DNA of 64,000 nucleotides from Ilex aquifolium (GCA_951799425.1 OX637393.1:1116001-1180000), one strand, 5' to 3'. Counted from the stretch's first letter, positions 28,926 through 41,270 are shown. Notes: generated by a model from the sequence alone, not told the origin. Translations and numbers: made by a program.

Positions 28926-30109
28926 GCTTGAAATTTTTACATGGCAAAGAGTACCATTGAACCAAATGTCCGTTGGTCATTTTATCCATTAACATGAAAT
29001 CGACTTGATATAAACATGAAATCGACTTGATATAAACGTGAAAATACATGATCTATTAATATCAATGGTAAATGGGAAAGGCTAGCATTTACAATTGAAT
29101 AACTCATTTATCATCTAGTATATGAAATTCAGAATACATATGTTTACGTAGTTTGACAAAATTGCAGTATATACTTACCAAAAAGAAAAAGACAAGTTTT
29201 AGTAAAAGAACATCTATTCTTTATTTGGAAATGTTTTGGATCCTAAATGACTTTGGACCCTTGGATTAGTGGGTTCTATTAAAAAAAATTAACGAAACTC
29301 ATTGATCCAAGGGTGCCCAAACTTATTTGGAATCCTTAGCATTGCTCTTCTTTATTATGATAGAATTTCAATAGAGTTACAACTTATGAACTTAGTCATA
29401 GATAAAGATTATAACCCTAGTATATCAGCTAACAAGTTTTGGCACTTGAGAAAGCATACCCAATTCGCTTGCTAGGTGCAATTACTTCAAGAAACAAATG
29501 CATAATACAAAATTAAAAATGATACGAGTCATTAACATGAATAATGAATGAATCAGATTCATATTAGAAATGAGTTACCAGTGTATCTAATATTGTAAGA
29601 TAAAAAAGCGAACATTTTTCTCTCTTTTAAGAATAAGTAGTGGTAGTATAATCTAAAAATCTAACTTACAATCGTAACTCTAATGGTGTGATAATTGACA
29701 TGGTCTAACCACACTATTATAATTATAATTGCCTAGTTTTTAATTGCAGAACACCACCATTTAGTGTAATTAATTAACTTCCTAACATGTTGTCTTCAAG
29801 AAGATATCAAAGATTTCAATAAAATTGACTACCTACCTAAACATTTGTGTAGTAATTAAGTTGAATATTCTAGACGTCGGTAGTAATTAAGAAAAGAATG
29901 GTCTGGATTGGGCAGTTTTGATCAACCGAACAATTTGACTTTTGATGTAATTTATTACTTCTCTCAGAAATTGGTTTAACTTGCCGGCAATACTCAGAAA
30001 TCAGTGTTTTAATACTGGGTAAAATAGATTTTTAGTACTTACCCAAAAAAAAAAAAAAATAGATTTTTAGTTTCTAAAGTATGCAGTTTAGTGTTTATTT
30101 GGTCACTAA

Positions 30110-30643
30110 TGCTCCGTTTGGTACGATGGAAAAATGGAAGGATGGAAAGTTGGAAGGATGAAAAGTGGGAGGGATAGATAAAACATCATGTTTGGTAAGG
30201 AAGGAAAGTAGGAAGGATGGAGAAGTGAATGGATTCACTTTTCTTCCTACTCACCAAAATCAATCCCTCCAAAATCGGAAAGAAAGTGGATGGAAAGTTA
30301 ATTATTTGTGTTGAGATGTATTTTATTTGTCTATATATCTTTTAATATATACATATATTATATACATTAATTTACAATGAATTGAGTTAGGTTTGACTAA
30401 TGTTCGATACAAACCCGTAATGACTCAACACGAATCTGACACGACACAACTCGATTGTCACCCCTAATCTTAGCTAGCACAAAAAAACAAAAAAAAAATT
30501 AGTCATTTTTATTTTTCATCCATCCAACCAAACACAAAGGAAGGAAAATGTATCATTCCTACTTTCCTTTCTTGAAAGATAGAAAGTGTATCCCTCCTAT
30601 TTTCCATTCTTCCTACTTTTCATCATTCCTACCAAACGGAGCA
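30110..30643. mobile_element. Tourist-like (PIF/Harbinger) MITE
   Basis: Perfect 14-bp inverted termini tgctccgtttggta and taccaaacggagca are flanked by TAA on both sides (30107-30109 and 30644-30646). The subterminal regions also mirror each other ('ggaaggatgaaaagtggga' versus 'tcctacttttcatcattcc'). The body is 534 bp and non-coding. A piece ending 'tgtcacccctaatc' near 30470 suggests an older element caught inside. Confidence 0.85.
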
Positions 30644-31039
30644 TAAGGTTCCTAATTTATATCTACATGGTCCAATTCCAAACATCTGTCAGAAAATTGT
30701 GACGGTTTTGATCACACTCCAATCACGTGATTCCAAATTTTGTGTCTAGTTGGTCTCTAAAATTTTTAATTTGTATCTATTTGGTCTCTAAAATTTTTAA
30801 TTTGTGTCTATTTGGTCTCCAATGTTAAACAACCTCATTAATGCACAAAAAATCAAAATTAGTGAGGAAAAAATATATAATTTAGAATCTAATTTTGCAA
30901 TGTCCAAATATCAATATCTTAGGGCTAGATCAATAATTTTCTAAAACAAAGATGCAGCAAATCGTCTAATTTTGCTGTTTTTCTTCCCTGTGGCCGTGTT
31001 TTTTTCAGACGATTCCCCTCTGCAAAAATCAAAAGGGTA

Positions 31040-32475
31040 AAGAAATGACAGAACATGCAGCAAAGATGTAATTAACTTAATGGACAAATGCATGATTAGT
31101 ATATGGATCCAAGTAGAGAGACCAGGCTTTCTGAATGGTTGAGATGAATGATTCTATGCTTAATATGTCAAAGCTCCAAAGTTTAGTACTGGAGCACTAA
31201 TAAGATGATATGCCAGTAAGTGGAGTAGTCCAAGTGAGTGTTCCATATAAGGACCAAAGTGTATCCTATGAATGGAGAGACTAGTCATTTAGGACAAACA
31301 GTACAGTTATAATTAGACGCAATGGAGTACAGACAAAACATATCGAAAATTTACAAGTATACTGAGAAAGTAATTCAATAAAGAAGATAAATAATCTCAG
31401 TTGAAGCCCTAACTTACTCTCTATCAGCCGCCCGCCTCCATTGCTCTGTCTCTGCCTTACCCTCTTCTGTTCCTGAACCCCGAGTGAACAGAAATAAATT
31501 TCAAATCCTATGACAACTGGCTTTCTGTACAGAAAATAATAGGCAGAGAAAGAAAGAATGGGAAAAGAAAGCAACGGTTAGTTTTCTATTTCAATGCACT
31601 GGATTACAGAATGTGGGCATTGTGTAGCCACAGTAGTTTTACTCTCACTGTAAAATCCATATTGGAGAGGTTAATTATCCTATTGATTATTCTTATTTGA
31701 ACAACAGATACTCAAATTTTCCTCGTAGATTATGTAATTGACTGTTTATTTGTGCCATCCAACCAATTATTCCAAATGAACCCCTATTGGAGAGCCTGGG
31801 AGGTCATAAGGTCAAACCCACCCATGAGATTAATCCAAAAATTGTAACACTTAGGAGTATATCATGACAAGGGTAGAAACTTCTGTTGATATAAAGATGA
31901 TCTCGGTATTGTGACGATGGATGACTTCTTTGTTTTGGAAGCTTAGTTTCATCAAATTTTCACCAGTGAAATGAAATAAATTCGATGCTCAATCACAGCT
32001 CTCTAAATTCAAAATAAATTTGTTTTGGGCTTGGGCTTGGGCTTGGGCTTGGGCTTGGGCAGATACGGGAAAGTAGGGACGGGGGAGGAGATTAGAAATT
32101 TACCCGCGGACGGGGATGGGAATGAAAATTATACCCGTTAACAGGGGTGGATCGGGGATGAACGAAGTTTTTATAAACGGGTACGGGAATGGAGACTACA
32201 CCCTCTGCCCCCTCTTCGGTTCACTGACATCCCTATACATAAGTCAAAAAGGCATCAAAACCAAGTTGATACGTAAAAAAAAAAAAAACAAATTAGGAAA
32301 ATTGAACCTGACATGTCTTTGAACCTTTAGGAAATTTGAGAATTTTCTCATGAAATTTCTTCTCCTCGCCGGATAAATAACAGGGAAGACTAATTGTCAT
32401 CTTACCCAACACTTGGAGTTCTTCAGCAAATACTTCACCAGCTGCACATCATTCTTTCGCTCAAAGGTCAAAAGC
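31040..32475 (-). pseudogene. Remnant of an F-box/FBD gene (duplication copy 1): 3' flank and 3' end of the last exon
   Basis: The 3' flank of the F-box genes is matched at about 31130-31400 ('ggatccaagtagagagacc', 'ggaccaaagtgtatcctat'), as at 33220-33500 and 41275-41440. Coding similarity covers about 32300-32465, equivalent to LVKYLLKNSKVLGKM and neighbours of the FBD region in the copy at 33593. The rest of the gene is absent. About 800 bp of unrelated DNA, including a GGGCTT array and a GGGGATGGG-type repeat, lies between flank and coding remnant. This copy is not functional. Confidence 0.7.
32025..32060 (+). repeat. Hexamer array (gggctt)n
   Basis: About six copies of ggcttg/gggctt. 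They are followed by a GC-rich stretch ('acggggatgggaatg', 'gggtggatcggggatg') that resembles the internal words of common plant MITEs. It is inserted in the 3' part of the copy-1 F-box remnant. Confidence 0.7.
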
Positions 32476-32564
32476 TATCAAAATTATTTTTTTTGTCATA
32501 TTTAGATATTACGTGACAAATTTATGATAAAAAATCGTTAGCTGCTTGAGGGATCATATAAAAA

Positions 32565-32935
32565 CATACATCTATCTATTACATAAACACATGCAATTAG
32601 GCAGAATTGAGAAACTGCCTCACCCTTTAACCATGGAAGCCTCACTAACAAAAAGTGGAGATTTATAGGTGATTGCAGCATTCAATATCAAGTACACCAA
32701 ACATGTGAAAGGAATTAAGAATGCAAAAGCCTAGGAGATTCAAAACCAGAGAAAAAACCTAAGATGGCTTGTAATTGTAGTATTTCGTGGGTACAAACAA
32801 CATTTCTGTAACAGCTACATCATACGACTTTCAACAAATTGCACTATTAACTTTGGTGTCAGCCTCGTGGTTTCCAAATGGACACTTCTCCAATGTTTTC
32901 TCCTTTTTCATCCCAAATGTCACTGTTAAAAGCTC
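32565..32935 (-). pseudogene. T-protein (aminomethyltransferase) 3'-end fragment, duplication copy 1
   Basis: The segment aligns to 45270-45665, the 3' flank and last-exon end of the intact T-protein gene. Shared phrases are 'gattgagaaactg', 'taagatggcttgta', 'tttcgtgggtacaaa' and 'cctttttcatcc'. Several substitutions and about 55 missing bases make it clearly non-coding. It lies immediately upstream, in transcription terms, of the copy-1 F-box remnant, as the intact gene lies upstream of the copy-3 F-box gene. Confidence 0.75.
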
Positions 32936-33144
32936 CCCACAGTAGCAACCCCTCACCTTAGTTTTTCAACATGGCTAATCCAGCGGATACAACCACTTGA
33001 CCCAGCCAAGTGAATAAAAAACAAAAATACATAAACAACTGTGAATTATAGCCAAATTCTGGAAGAAGATGCTCCTGTCTAGAATCTTTGGATAGCCCTT
33101 CTTTAGCACAAGATCACAAGTAGTGCAACATTAAGTAGGTGATA

Positions 33145-33592
33145 TGTAACAGAAATTATGTTAGCGATTGATGACAAAATAACACAACATGCAGTGAGAC
33201 AATTATATAACTAGTACTTGGATCCAAGGAGTGAGACAAGGCTTTTTGAGATAATGAGATAACCGAAACTACACTTAAAATGGCAAAGCTTGAAGTCGAA
33301 TACAATGGACCAATAATCGGATCACATGCAGTAAGCGGAGCAGTGCCAAGTGGATATTCCATCTAAGACCAAAGTGTATCATTCGATGGAGAGAATTATC
33401 ATTCCAGACAACAGTACAACTATAATGATAACCAAATGGATTAAAAACCAACCAAATCAAAAGTCTAGAGTAATATTGAGAGAGAAAGTAAATAAAGAAA
33501 AGATAAACTAGCTGCTCTTTCAAACATCAACTGAGTATTCATACACACAGTCAAAAAAGCATCACAATCTAGTTGATATTTGAAAAACCAAA
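33145..33592 (-). other. 3' flank of the copy-2 F-box gene, start of duplication unit 2
   Basis: The sequence is matched at 31040-31400 and 41275-41517, with phrases such as 'gaccaaagtgtatcat', 'agagtaatattgagagag' and 'gataaacta'. It marks the left end of each duplication unit. The short frames here are not genes. Confidence 0.6.
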
Positions 33593-35154
33593 TTAGGAAA
33601 ATTGAACTTGACATGTCTTTGAACCTCTAGGAAATCTTAGTACTTTTTCATGTACTTTCTTCTCTTTGCCGGATAATCGACATGAAAGCCCAATTGTCAT
33701 CTTACCCAACACTTTGGAGTTCTTCAGCAAATACTTCACCAGCTGCACATCATTCTTTCCCTCAAATGTATCGATTCTAACTACTCTCAAGTGTGTTGCT
33801 AAACAACTAGGCACTATCTCTGACTGCATCCAATTGAACTCCTCCCTCAAATCATCATCGTCACTCAAGTCAATATCTTCCACTTCTCTACGATATTCCT
33901 TTCCACTCCACTATATTAAAAAAAAAAAAAAAACAAGTTTAAAAGACTGTAAATTAAGAACTATGCTACTACAGATAGTGTCCACATCTATACTCACCTC
34001 ACACACATCCAAAGATTGAAGTATAGGCATTCTTTGAAGTGCTTCGGGCAACTTTGACAAGTAATCATAACTCAATACCAAATGCGTCAAATTGCAAAAT
34101 GTAAACACAGCATTACCATCAATGCAGCCAAGAGCCTTTATATAGTCACAAAAATAATAGTCAAACAAAGATTCAAAATATGGCAGTACAAAATATCAAC
34201 AAGAACATTTATAAAGTTGATCCAAACTTACCCTCATAGTTGAACCTAATAACTCCATATACTTAACCTGAGATACTCCTTTAAATGTCTCAAGCACACG
34301 GCCCGCATCTTGGGAAAAGTCAGGCCCAACCTCAATTTGTGCTCTCACTAGAGAGGATGATTCATTCTTTATCGAATACATTGCATCAGAAACATCATCA
34401 ATAAGAAGGACTCCAGCATAGGTGAGTCTATCAAAACCTTGACATTGTGGACAATGGGATAATAATTAACCTTACCCGCCATCAAAAACATGCGTACTTC
34501 TCTCAATTTTGGGGCAAAGATATCAATTAATATATCCCTATCCTCATCTGAAAACGAATATACATGTATACTCAAATTCTCTAACTTGGGTAGGCCTGAA
34601 AAAAGCCTCTGATTTAGGCCATCTCCGAGACCAATCATAGAAAATTTTAGAGTCTTGAGGTTTGGAAGATAAATAGAGCTCGGAAAATCTATAAAAACGT
34701 GGTCTGCGAGGCACAATTCGACAAGCGATTTGCAAGTAAAGAGGCTTGAAGGAACGTTAAAAAGCTCATAATCTGCCAAATAAACATCGACTATAAGATG
34801 TTCGACATTACATTTGGTTACAGCACATACCCATGAATTGATATGGTTCAAATTGAAAGGTCGCTCCCACCATTCCCGTCTATGAGCCAGGCTGAACTTT
34901 TGAATAGTTGTTGAATCGCGAAGAAGAAGCACTCTATCGACGAAATCCATGAACTTACGGAGAAGAGATTCCGATCTTACATCAGATTTGGATAGAGAGA
35001 AAATGAGATTGGGGACGGAGGCCCAAAGATCCTTCCATCTCTTCGATACAACACTGGTTCTCATGACATATTTCATCTCCAGAAATGATAGAATGTGAAG
35101 AAGAAGAGAGTCTGGTAAACTGTTGATTCTGCTACCTTCTTGGTCAGCTTCCAT
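33593..35154 (-). CDS. F-box/LRR/FBD protein (duplication copy 2), one frameshift
   Basis: A putative SCF ubiquitin-ligase adaptor. Exons (minus strand) are 34232-35154, 33998-34135 and 33593-33910, all GT-AG. The F-box is near the N-terminus (INSLPDSLLLHILSFLE... SKRWKDLWASVPNL), followed by leucine-rich segments (SLVELCLADHVF, LPNLKTLKFS, LPKLENLSI) and an FBD-type C-terminus (LVKYLLKNSKVLGKM...RFPRG). The start at 35154 (MEADQEGS) corresponds to the start of the copy-3 gene; a longer in-frame ATG lies upstream. Compared with copy 3, exon 1 has 923 rather than a multiple of three bases. A single base is missing near 34410-34415, in the region of 'DSPMLES', and the frame then runs to an early stop. 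It is thus either a recent pseudogene of about 460 codons or encodes a truncated F-box/LRR protein. Confidence 0.75.
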
Positions 35155-35435
35155 TTTGGTACTCTTCTCTTGTTTTCCTTCCGTTTCTCTCATGCTTTCT
35201 GCAGAACCAAACAAAGGAGTAAAGTGAGAGGAATTAGGTAGGCTGGTAGGGTTTTGTTTTGCCAATGTCGCCAAAGTTCGGATCCCAGTGCGACTTGAAT
35301 TGACCCGACTGGGATTTGTTTTGCCCAAAAAAAAATCCCAAAAACACCAAAATACTCGGGACGTAATTTATTGAAATCATTAAATTAATTATGAGTTTTA
35401 AAGTTTAACAATACCCACTTTTAACTTAAGGAGTT

Positions 35436-35501
35436 GGCTTCAATATCGCTTTTATTTTTTTCAGCACGATATCGAAAAAGTAAAAGCGATGTATTGAAGC
35501 C
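35436..35501. repeat. Hairpin-forming short inverted repeat
   Basis: The sequence ggcttcaatatcgctttta (35436-35454) faces taaaagcgatgtattgaagc (from 35481), with a 2-base indel, across a short loop. It lies where the copy-2 F-box upstream region gives way to the second repeat element and may be that element's end or an independent MITE remnant. Confidence 0.5.
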
Positions 35502-35574
35502 ACGTATACACCTCAAAACCGGTAACCAATGAAACCAGTATAGATTTAAAAATAAGTGATAATAGAAATTCACC

Positions 35575-35965
35575 AGTATAGATTTTAAAAATAAGTGATA
35601 ATAGAAATTAAATTTAGTTTTAAAAAATGATAATTATTTATTATATTTAAACTTGAAATAAAAATATAAGAAAAAATTTATAATATTTGGGGTTATTGAG
35701 TGAAATTAAATTTACATTTTAGAGTAAGTTAAAAATATTATGAGGTTAGATTAGGTTATTTAAGTTCACCACTATTTTAAGTGATAATAGAAATTAAAAT
35801 TAGTTTTAAAAAATGATAATTATTTATCATATTTAAACCTGAAATAAAAATATATGGAAAAATTTACAATATTTGGGGTTATGAGTGACATTAAATTTAC
35901 CATTTTAGATTAAGTTAAAAATATTAGAGGTTAGGATTAAGTTATCAAAGTAAGTTCACCACTAT
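35575..35965 (+). repeat. Tandem duplication of about 182 bp
   Basis: The phrase 'aagtgataatagaaatta' at about 35592 and 35779 begins two copies that share 'aaaaaatgataattattta', 'atatttggggtta' and 'aagttaaaaatatta'. The copies are diverged by some percent. It forms the left outer zone of the second repeat element. Confidence 0.75.
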
Positions 35966-36504
35966 TTTAGGCTAAATTACAACTAAAGTTTACCATATTT
36001 TTTTGGCTATTACTAAAATGTTATAGGAAGGTTATCAACAATTTTTTTTGGGTAAAATTGCTATTTTTTGGGATTATATTTTAGGTTAAGTTAAAATTAT
36101 TACAACAAAAATTTTCACCACTAAATAAATTACAACAAAATTATCATATTTGGGTACACCTTTTGTGTTAAATTTAAATAGGTAAAAAAAATTGGGGTAA
36201 TATGAAATTAATTACATAGTTGAGGGTATAATATGAAAAATATGAGGAAAATTTTGAAAAATGGTGATAATTTAGGGGTATAAGTGAAATTTATTTTGGA
36301 CCTGATCGCAACTTGATCGCTGGTTGACCGCTCGAGATTAGTTTGCTACAAAGATCACTACTGAAACTCCCGATCGCTACATAAGCGATCGAGGTTAAAT
36401 CGCTCATATAGCGATCAACTTCTTTCTTTTCTTCTATTCCGCCCAAACCAAAAATTCAACTCCTCAACAACCCTAGAACCCCAAATCAATTTCACCCAAC
36501 CTGA

Positions 36505-37935
36505 TTGCAAGCTCAAAACCTTAAATCAACAACCATCATCATGGTCTCGAACCCCAAATTCGCAACCAAATCGAACCGAAATCAAAACCAATCGCCAGTG
36601 CCACTGCCACAGCCAGAGCAACCATCGTCACTGCCACCGAAGCCACTGTCACTGGAGCCACTGCCAAAGCAACCACCGCCACTACCACTGCCTCCTCTTC
36701 TCCGAGGTATCCATTTTTCTCTCTCTCTCTCAATTTCATCATATTTTTGTATACATAGTTGTCTCTCTTTATCTCTCTCTCTCTCTCAATTTCATAATAT
36801 TTTTGTATACATAGTTGCATAAGGGTTGTGTTTTTGGGGTTGAACAAATGATGGTTTTTTGCGAATGATGGTTCAAAAGTAATGCAATCCTATCTTTCTC
36901 ACATCTCCATCAATTGTTATTGCTCAAAAGTAATAGATAATCTGTCATGTTATTACTCTCTTTTTTGACTAGATTTTTTTCTTGTTACAGCAGAGTATAA
37001 TGACCGACAGAAAGAAGTATAAGCCAAAAGTTGTGGATAACAGTAGGGAAAAAATGAAGAGGAAAAAGAGTTGTAATCATCCTCTCTCCATTGATCTCTC
37101 CTCCACAGTTGATCTCACCTCCACCAATCCAATTGATCTCACCTCCAATCCAGTTGATCTCTCCTTCAATACAGCAAGTTCATCAAACCCTATACCCAAT
37201 CCAGCAAGTTCATCCAACCCCATATGCAATGTAGACATATCTTTCTTCAACAAAAATTACAAACATTGGTATGATAACTGCTTTTATTATAGGCATTTGT
37301 TATTGGAGAGGGGTGTTTTACTGGATCAATTAAAAGATGTAAGATGTGATGTTATTTTTGCTCTTCATCAATGAAATTCTACAGTTGATATCAAGAAGAC
37401 AGATAAAACATATAATACATTGGTGAAGATATTTTTATGCAAACATGCATGATATTGATAAAGGTGATCACAAATTTAAGTCCCTTGTGAGGAATGTATG
37501 TTTTGAAGAAACCCCAGATTTAGTTTAAAAAATATTGGGAGTTCGCCGACCCTTCGTTCCTAACGATACACTTACCTATCCATTCAAGAATTCTAAGGAC
37601 ATACCTAAGTTTGAAGATGTTTATGCAGAAATTGAGAGTATACCTAATAATTTTAATGAGAGTGTTAACAATCCACTATTTTTTTCAGCAAGACCTTACT
37701 CCCAAATATATGATGTTAAATCTTATGGTGGGGTAAAATATTAGTCCAATAGGACATACTGTTGATTTTGGACTTAATCGAGCTTATCTCATGTATGCCA
37801 TTGAAAAGGATATATGTATGGATCTATCTTGTTTAATAGTTGATGAAATTATTTCGGTACAACATATGAAGGATAGGCGGCGATATGGATCTCGATTATT
37901 GGACAAACGGTTTACATGGGATGTCGGGTTAGATA
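36505..37935 (+). pseudogene. Decayed coding remnants in the core of the second repeat element
   Basis: Open stretches include a Pro/Gln/Leu-rich segment (36541-36705), a Lys-rich start followed by repeated IDLTS/VDLTS phrases (37000-37160), and then NYKHWYDNCFYYRHLLLERG. A later stretch contains VDFGLNRAYLMYAIEKDICM. The last resembles, from memory, the C-terminal part of 'putative plant transposon protein' domains found in plant mobile elements; this is weak. The reading is interrupted in several places, so it is a fossil. It could belong to the element itself or be captured. Confidence 0.4.
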
Positions 37936-38739
37936 TTTAAATTTTTTTTGTTTGTATTATATTTTTTTATGAATTATAATTCAAGTCAATTAAAATTGAA
38001 TATTTTTAAAATATTTTTTAAAAATTGATTTGATAAATTGAATATTTTTTAAATAGTTTTAGATATTAATTTGATTAATTGAGGGTTAATTGGACGAATT
38101 TGATTAATTGATGATTATTTTAGATGTTAATTTGTTGAATTAAATGTTAATTGGTTGGATATAAATGTTAATCTAATTTGATGAGTTGAATGGTAGATGG
38201 AAGTTAATTTGATAAATTAAATATAAATTGGATGAAATTGAATGTTAGTTTAATAAAGTGAATTTTTATTGGATGTTAATTGAATGAATTGAATGTTAAT
38301 TGAATGAATTTGAATATAAATTGGATGATTTTAATATTAATTAAGTTGAATTTTAATGTTAATTTGATGAATTGAATGTGTTAATGTAATATTAATTTGT
38401 TATGTTAATTAAATATGATAATTTAATTGATGTTGCGATAATTTTGATCGGTAGTCTTGATTCCACTCTTGATCGCTACTTGATCAGTAGTCTTGATCCC
38501 ACTCTTGATCGCTACTTGATGTGCAACGTCTTGTACAGATCGGTCTCAATCACTCCTTGATCAGTTCTTGCATAGATTGGTCTCAATCGCTGCTTGATCA
38601 GTTGTCCGATCACTACTCTTGATCGTTACCCAACATTTGATCGGTCTTGATTAGTTCGGTGTTTTTGATCGCTACCCAACACTTGATCGGTCCTAGTGTT
38701 CTTGGTATTTGATCGCACATGAAAGGTCATGACCGGTCC

Positions 38740-40295
38740 TAAAAAGTGGTAAACTTAAAATAAAAAAGTGGTAACTTTAACAAAAAAAAATTGGTAATTT
38801 TACCAAAAAAAATGGTAATGTTAACCAAACAAATGACAATGCTAACAAAAAAAAGTGGTACTCTTCCTTAACAGTGTAATCTTAACAAAAAAAAATGGTA
38901 ATGTTATCCTAAAAAATGATAATTTTAACTAAAAAAGTGGTAGTGTTAACCAAAAAAAAGTGGTAAGCTTAACCCCAAAAGTGGTAAAGTTTACCAAAAA
39001 GTGATAATCTTAACTAAAAAAATGGTAATGTTAACAAAAAAAAAATGGTAATGTTAACCAAAAAAAGTGGTACTCTAACCTCAACAGTGTAATCTTAACC
39101 AAAAAAGTGGTAATCTTAATCAAATGAATGGTAATGTTAATCAAAAAAGTGATAATGTTAACCAAAAAAAGTGGTACTTTAACTTCAACAGTGTAATCTT
39201 AACCAAAAAAGTGGTAATGTTAACCAAAAAAGTGGTACTCTTACCTCATCAGTGTAATCTTAACCAAAAAAGTGGTAATGTTAACCAAAAAAATGATAAT
39301 CTTAACCAAACAAATGGTAATGTTAACCAAAATGTGGTAATGTTAACAAAAAAAATGGTAATAGTAACCAAAAAGTGGTAATATTAACCAAAAAAATGGT
39401 AATGGTAACCAAAAAGTAGTACTCTTACCTCAACAGTGATAATTTTGCCCTTAAAAAGTGGTAATCTTCCCTAAAAAACGGTAATCTTACCAAAATATAG
39501 TGATAATCATGCCTAAAAAAGTGGTAATATTAACAAAAAAAAAAATGGTACTCTTACCTTAATAGAGTAATCTTAACCAAAAAAAATGGTAATGTTAACA
39601 AAAAAAATGGTAATGTTAACCAAAAAAGTGGTACTGTTAACAAAAAAAAAAGTTTAATGTTAACCAAAAAAGTTATAATATTAACCTAATAAATTGTAAT
39701 GTTAACAAAAAAAGTGGTAATATTAACCAAAAAAATGGTAATATTAACCAAAAAAGTGGTACTTTTAACCAAAAAAGTAGTAATATTAACCAAAAAAAGT
39801 GATAATCTTAACCAAAAAAATGGTAATGTTAACCAACAAAATTGTACTCTTACCTCAACAGTGTAATGTTAACCAAAAAAATGGTAATCTTAATAAAAAA
39901 AAATGATAATATTAACAAAAAAAAAATGGTACTGTTAACCAAAAAAAAGTGTAATCTTAACCAAAAAAGTGATAATGTTAACCTAATAAATGGTAGTGTT
40001 AACCAAAAAAATGTTAATGTTAACCAAAAAAGTGGTACTCCTAACAAAAAAAGTGGTAATGTTAACCAAAAAAAGTGGTACTCTTACCTCAACAGCGTAA
40101 TCTTAACAAAAAAAATGGTAATCTTAATCAAAAGAATGGTAATGTTAACAGAAAAAGTGGTATTCTTACCTCAAAAGTGTAATCTTACTCTCAAGAGTGG
40201 TAATCTTTCCTAAAAATGGTAATCTTACCCAAAAAAAGTGATAATCTTGCCTAAAAATAGTGGTAATCTTATCGAAAAAGTGATAACCTTTCATA
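38740..40295 (+). repeat. Short-period array of gtggtaatnttaaccaaaaaa words
   Basis: Roughly 70 variants of a unit of about 20-24 bp (aaaagtggtaatgttaacc) run without a gene. Superimposed is a longer period marked by 'ctcttacctcaacagtgtaa' at about 39060, 39240, 39420, 39850 and 40080. Translations give NQKSGNVNQK-type low-complexity strings, which are artefacts. Confidence 0.85.
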
Positions 40296-40439
40296 ATATT
40301 CTTACTAACCAAACTCCAATTACCTTGGAACCTTACTGCTCTAATTTTATTCTAAAAAAAGTTTTAAGTGTATTTATTTTTTATTAAATATAAGTTTACT
40401 ATAATCTCAACCTTAGTTTTAATAAATGATGATGATTTT

Positions 40440-40790
40440 ATAATCTCTTGAAGGGTTCATAGGGATAAAAACAATTCTGCAACTCCATCTTCTTCGTCTG
40501 AGTTTTTTTTTTTTTAAGAATTTGTAAGGCTAAGTGGGTAGCCGGTAAAAAGTGATAGACTTGATCAACGGTTGGAAGTTCTTCATTACATTCATAGGGA
40601 TAAAAACAACTCTGCAACTTCATCTTCTTAAATCTCCTTCTTCTTCGTCTGAGTTTTTTTTTTTTTTTTTATGAATTTGTAAGGCTCAGTGGGTAGCCGG
40701 TAAAAAATGATAGACTTGATCGAAGGTTGAAAGTTCTTCATTACACATCTACAATAGATTTTATTTTTTTGGTACCATACACGAAAAGTG
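40440..40790 (+). repeat. Tandem duplication of about 175 bp
   Basis: The phrases 'catagggataaaaacaa', 'tctgcaact', 'cttcttcgtctgag', a T-run, 'gtgggtagccggtaaaa' and 'gatagacttgatc' occur in the same order in two adjoining copies (about 40450-40590 and 40600-40745). Confidence 0.8.
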
Positions 40791-41169
40791 GGTAGTCGGT
40801 ACCGTAGCAAGACCCTTAAATTAATAACAATAATTAATTAGATCTCCACATTAAGTTTAAATACTATTTTCCAATACGAAAATACTATGTGGGGAAGTAA
40901 TGTTTTTCTTTTGGGTTGCTGATAGGTGGTGCTATTTTAATTCGAGTTGTATCGTGCCAAATTTTGCCTAATCTCATTTATAGTCAGTGTATAATCTATT
41001 ATATAGTGCCAAATTGATGTTATGTGTACCGTACATTTATCTAGGTTTGTTTCATATTTAATCAAACTTATGTCAATTCATTTATTAAGCGAGTCTGGCA
41101 GATTCGCCCATGTATCACTTGAAGAGTTCAGATGAAGACTAAATTTAAACACGTCAATTTCATGTCGTT

Positions 41170-41270
41170 TCCATGCTAAGATGGCTTGTAGTTGTATTTC
41201 GTGGGTAGAAACGACATCTCTGTGACTGCTCCATCATACGACTTTCAGCGAATCACACTATGAACTTTGG
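41170..41270 (-). pseudogene. T-protein 3'-end fragment, duplication copy 2
   Basis: About 100 bp ('taagatggcttgtag', 'tatttcgtgggtagaaa', 'gactgctccatca', 'aactttggtccca') align to the end of the T-protein coding region at 45450-45555. The match stops at about 41270, where the F-box 3' flank of unit 3 begins ('gtgggtattcc'). It is the duplication breakpoint between units 2 and 3. Confidence 0.75.

Larger units (their letters stand above)
35500..40300. mobile_element. Second shell-structured repeat element with decayed coding core
   Basis: From outside in, the layout parallels the foldback at 1-7023. The outer zones have accactatttta-like words on the left (35560-36020) and gtggtaa arrays on the right (38740-40290). 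Flanking the core are gatcg-rich zones (36300-36420 with 'aagcgatcgagg'; 38445-38730 with 'cttgatcgctacttgatc'). An inner zone of 'gaatgttaattgaatgaa' words lies at 38010-38440. Coding remnants sit in the middle. The shells are less regular and the arms very unequal, so true terminal repeats were not pinned down. It lies between the copy-2 F-box gene and its T-protein remnant, so it entered after the duplication or was amplified there. Confidence 0.55.

Noticed and set aside
36300-36420. Clustered gcgatcg words as a regulatory operator
   Set aside because: The words belong to the gatcg-rich shell that recurs at 38445-38730 and in the first foldback element; a repeat origin is simpler.
39124-40213. 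Open frames encoding NVNQKSG-like repeats
   Set aside because: They are translations of the gtggtaatnttaacc array, appear in several frames and strands, and have no start context or homologue that I recognise.
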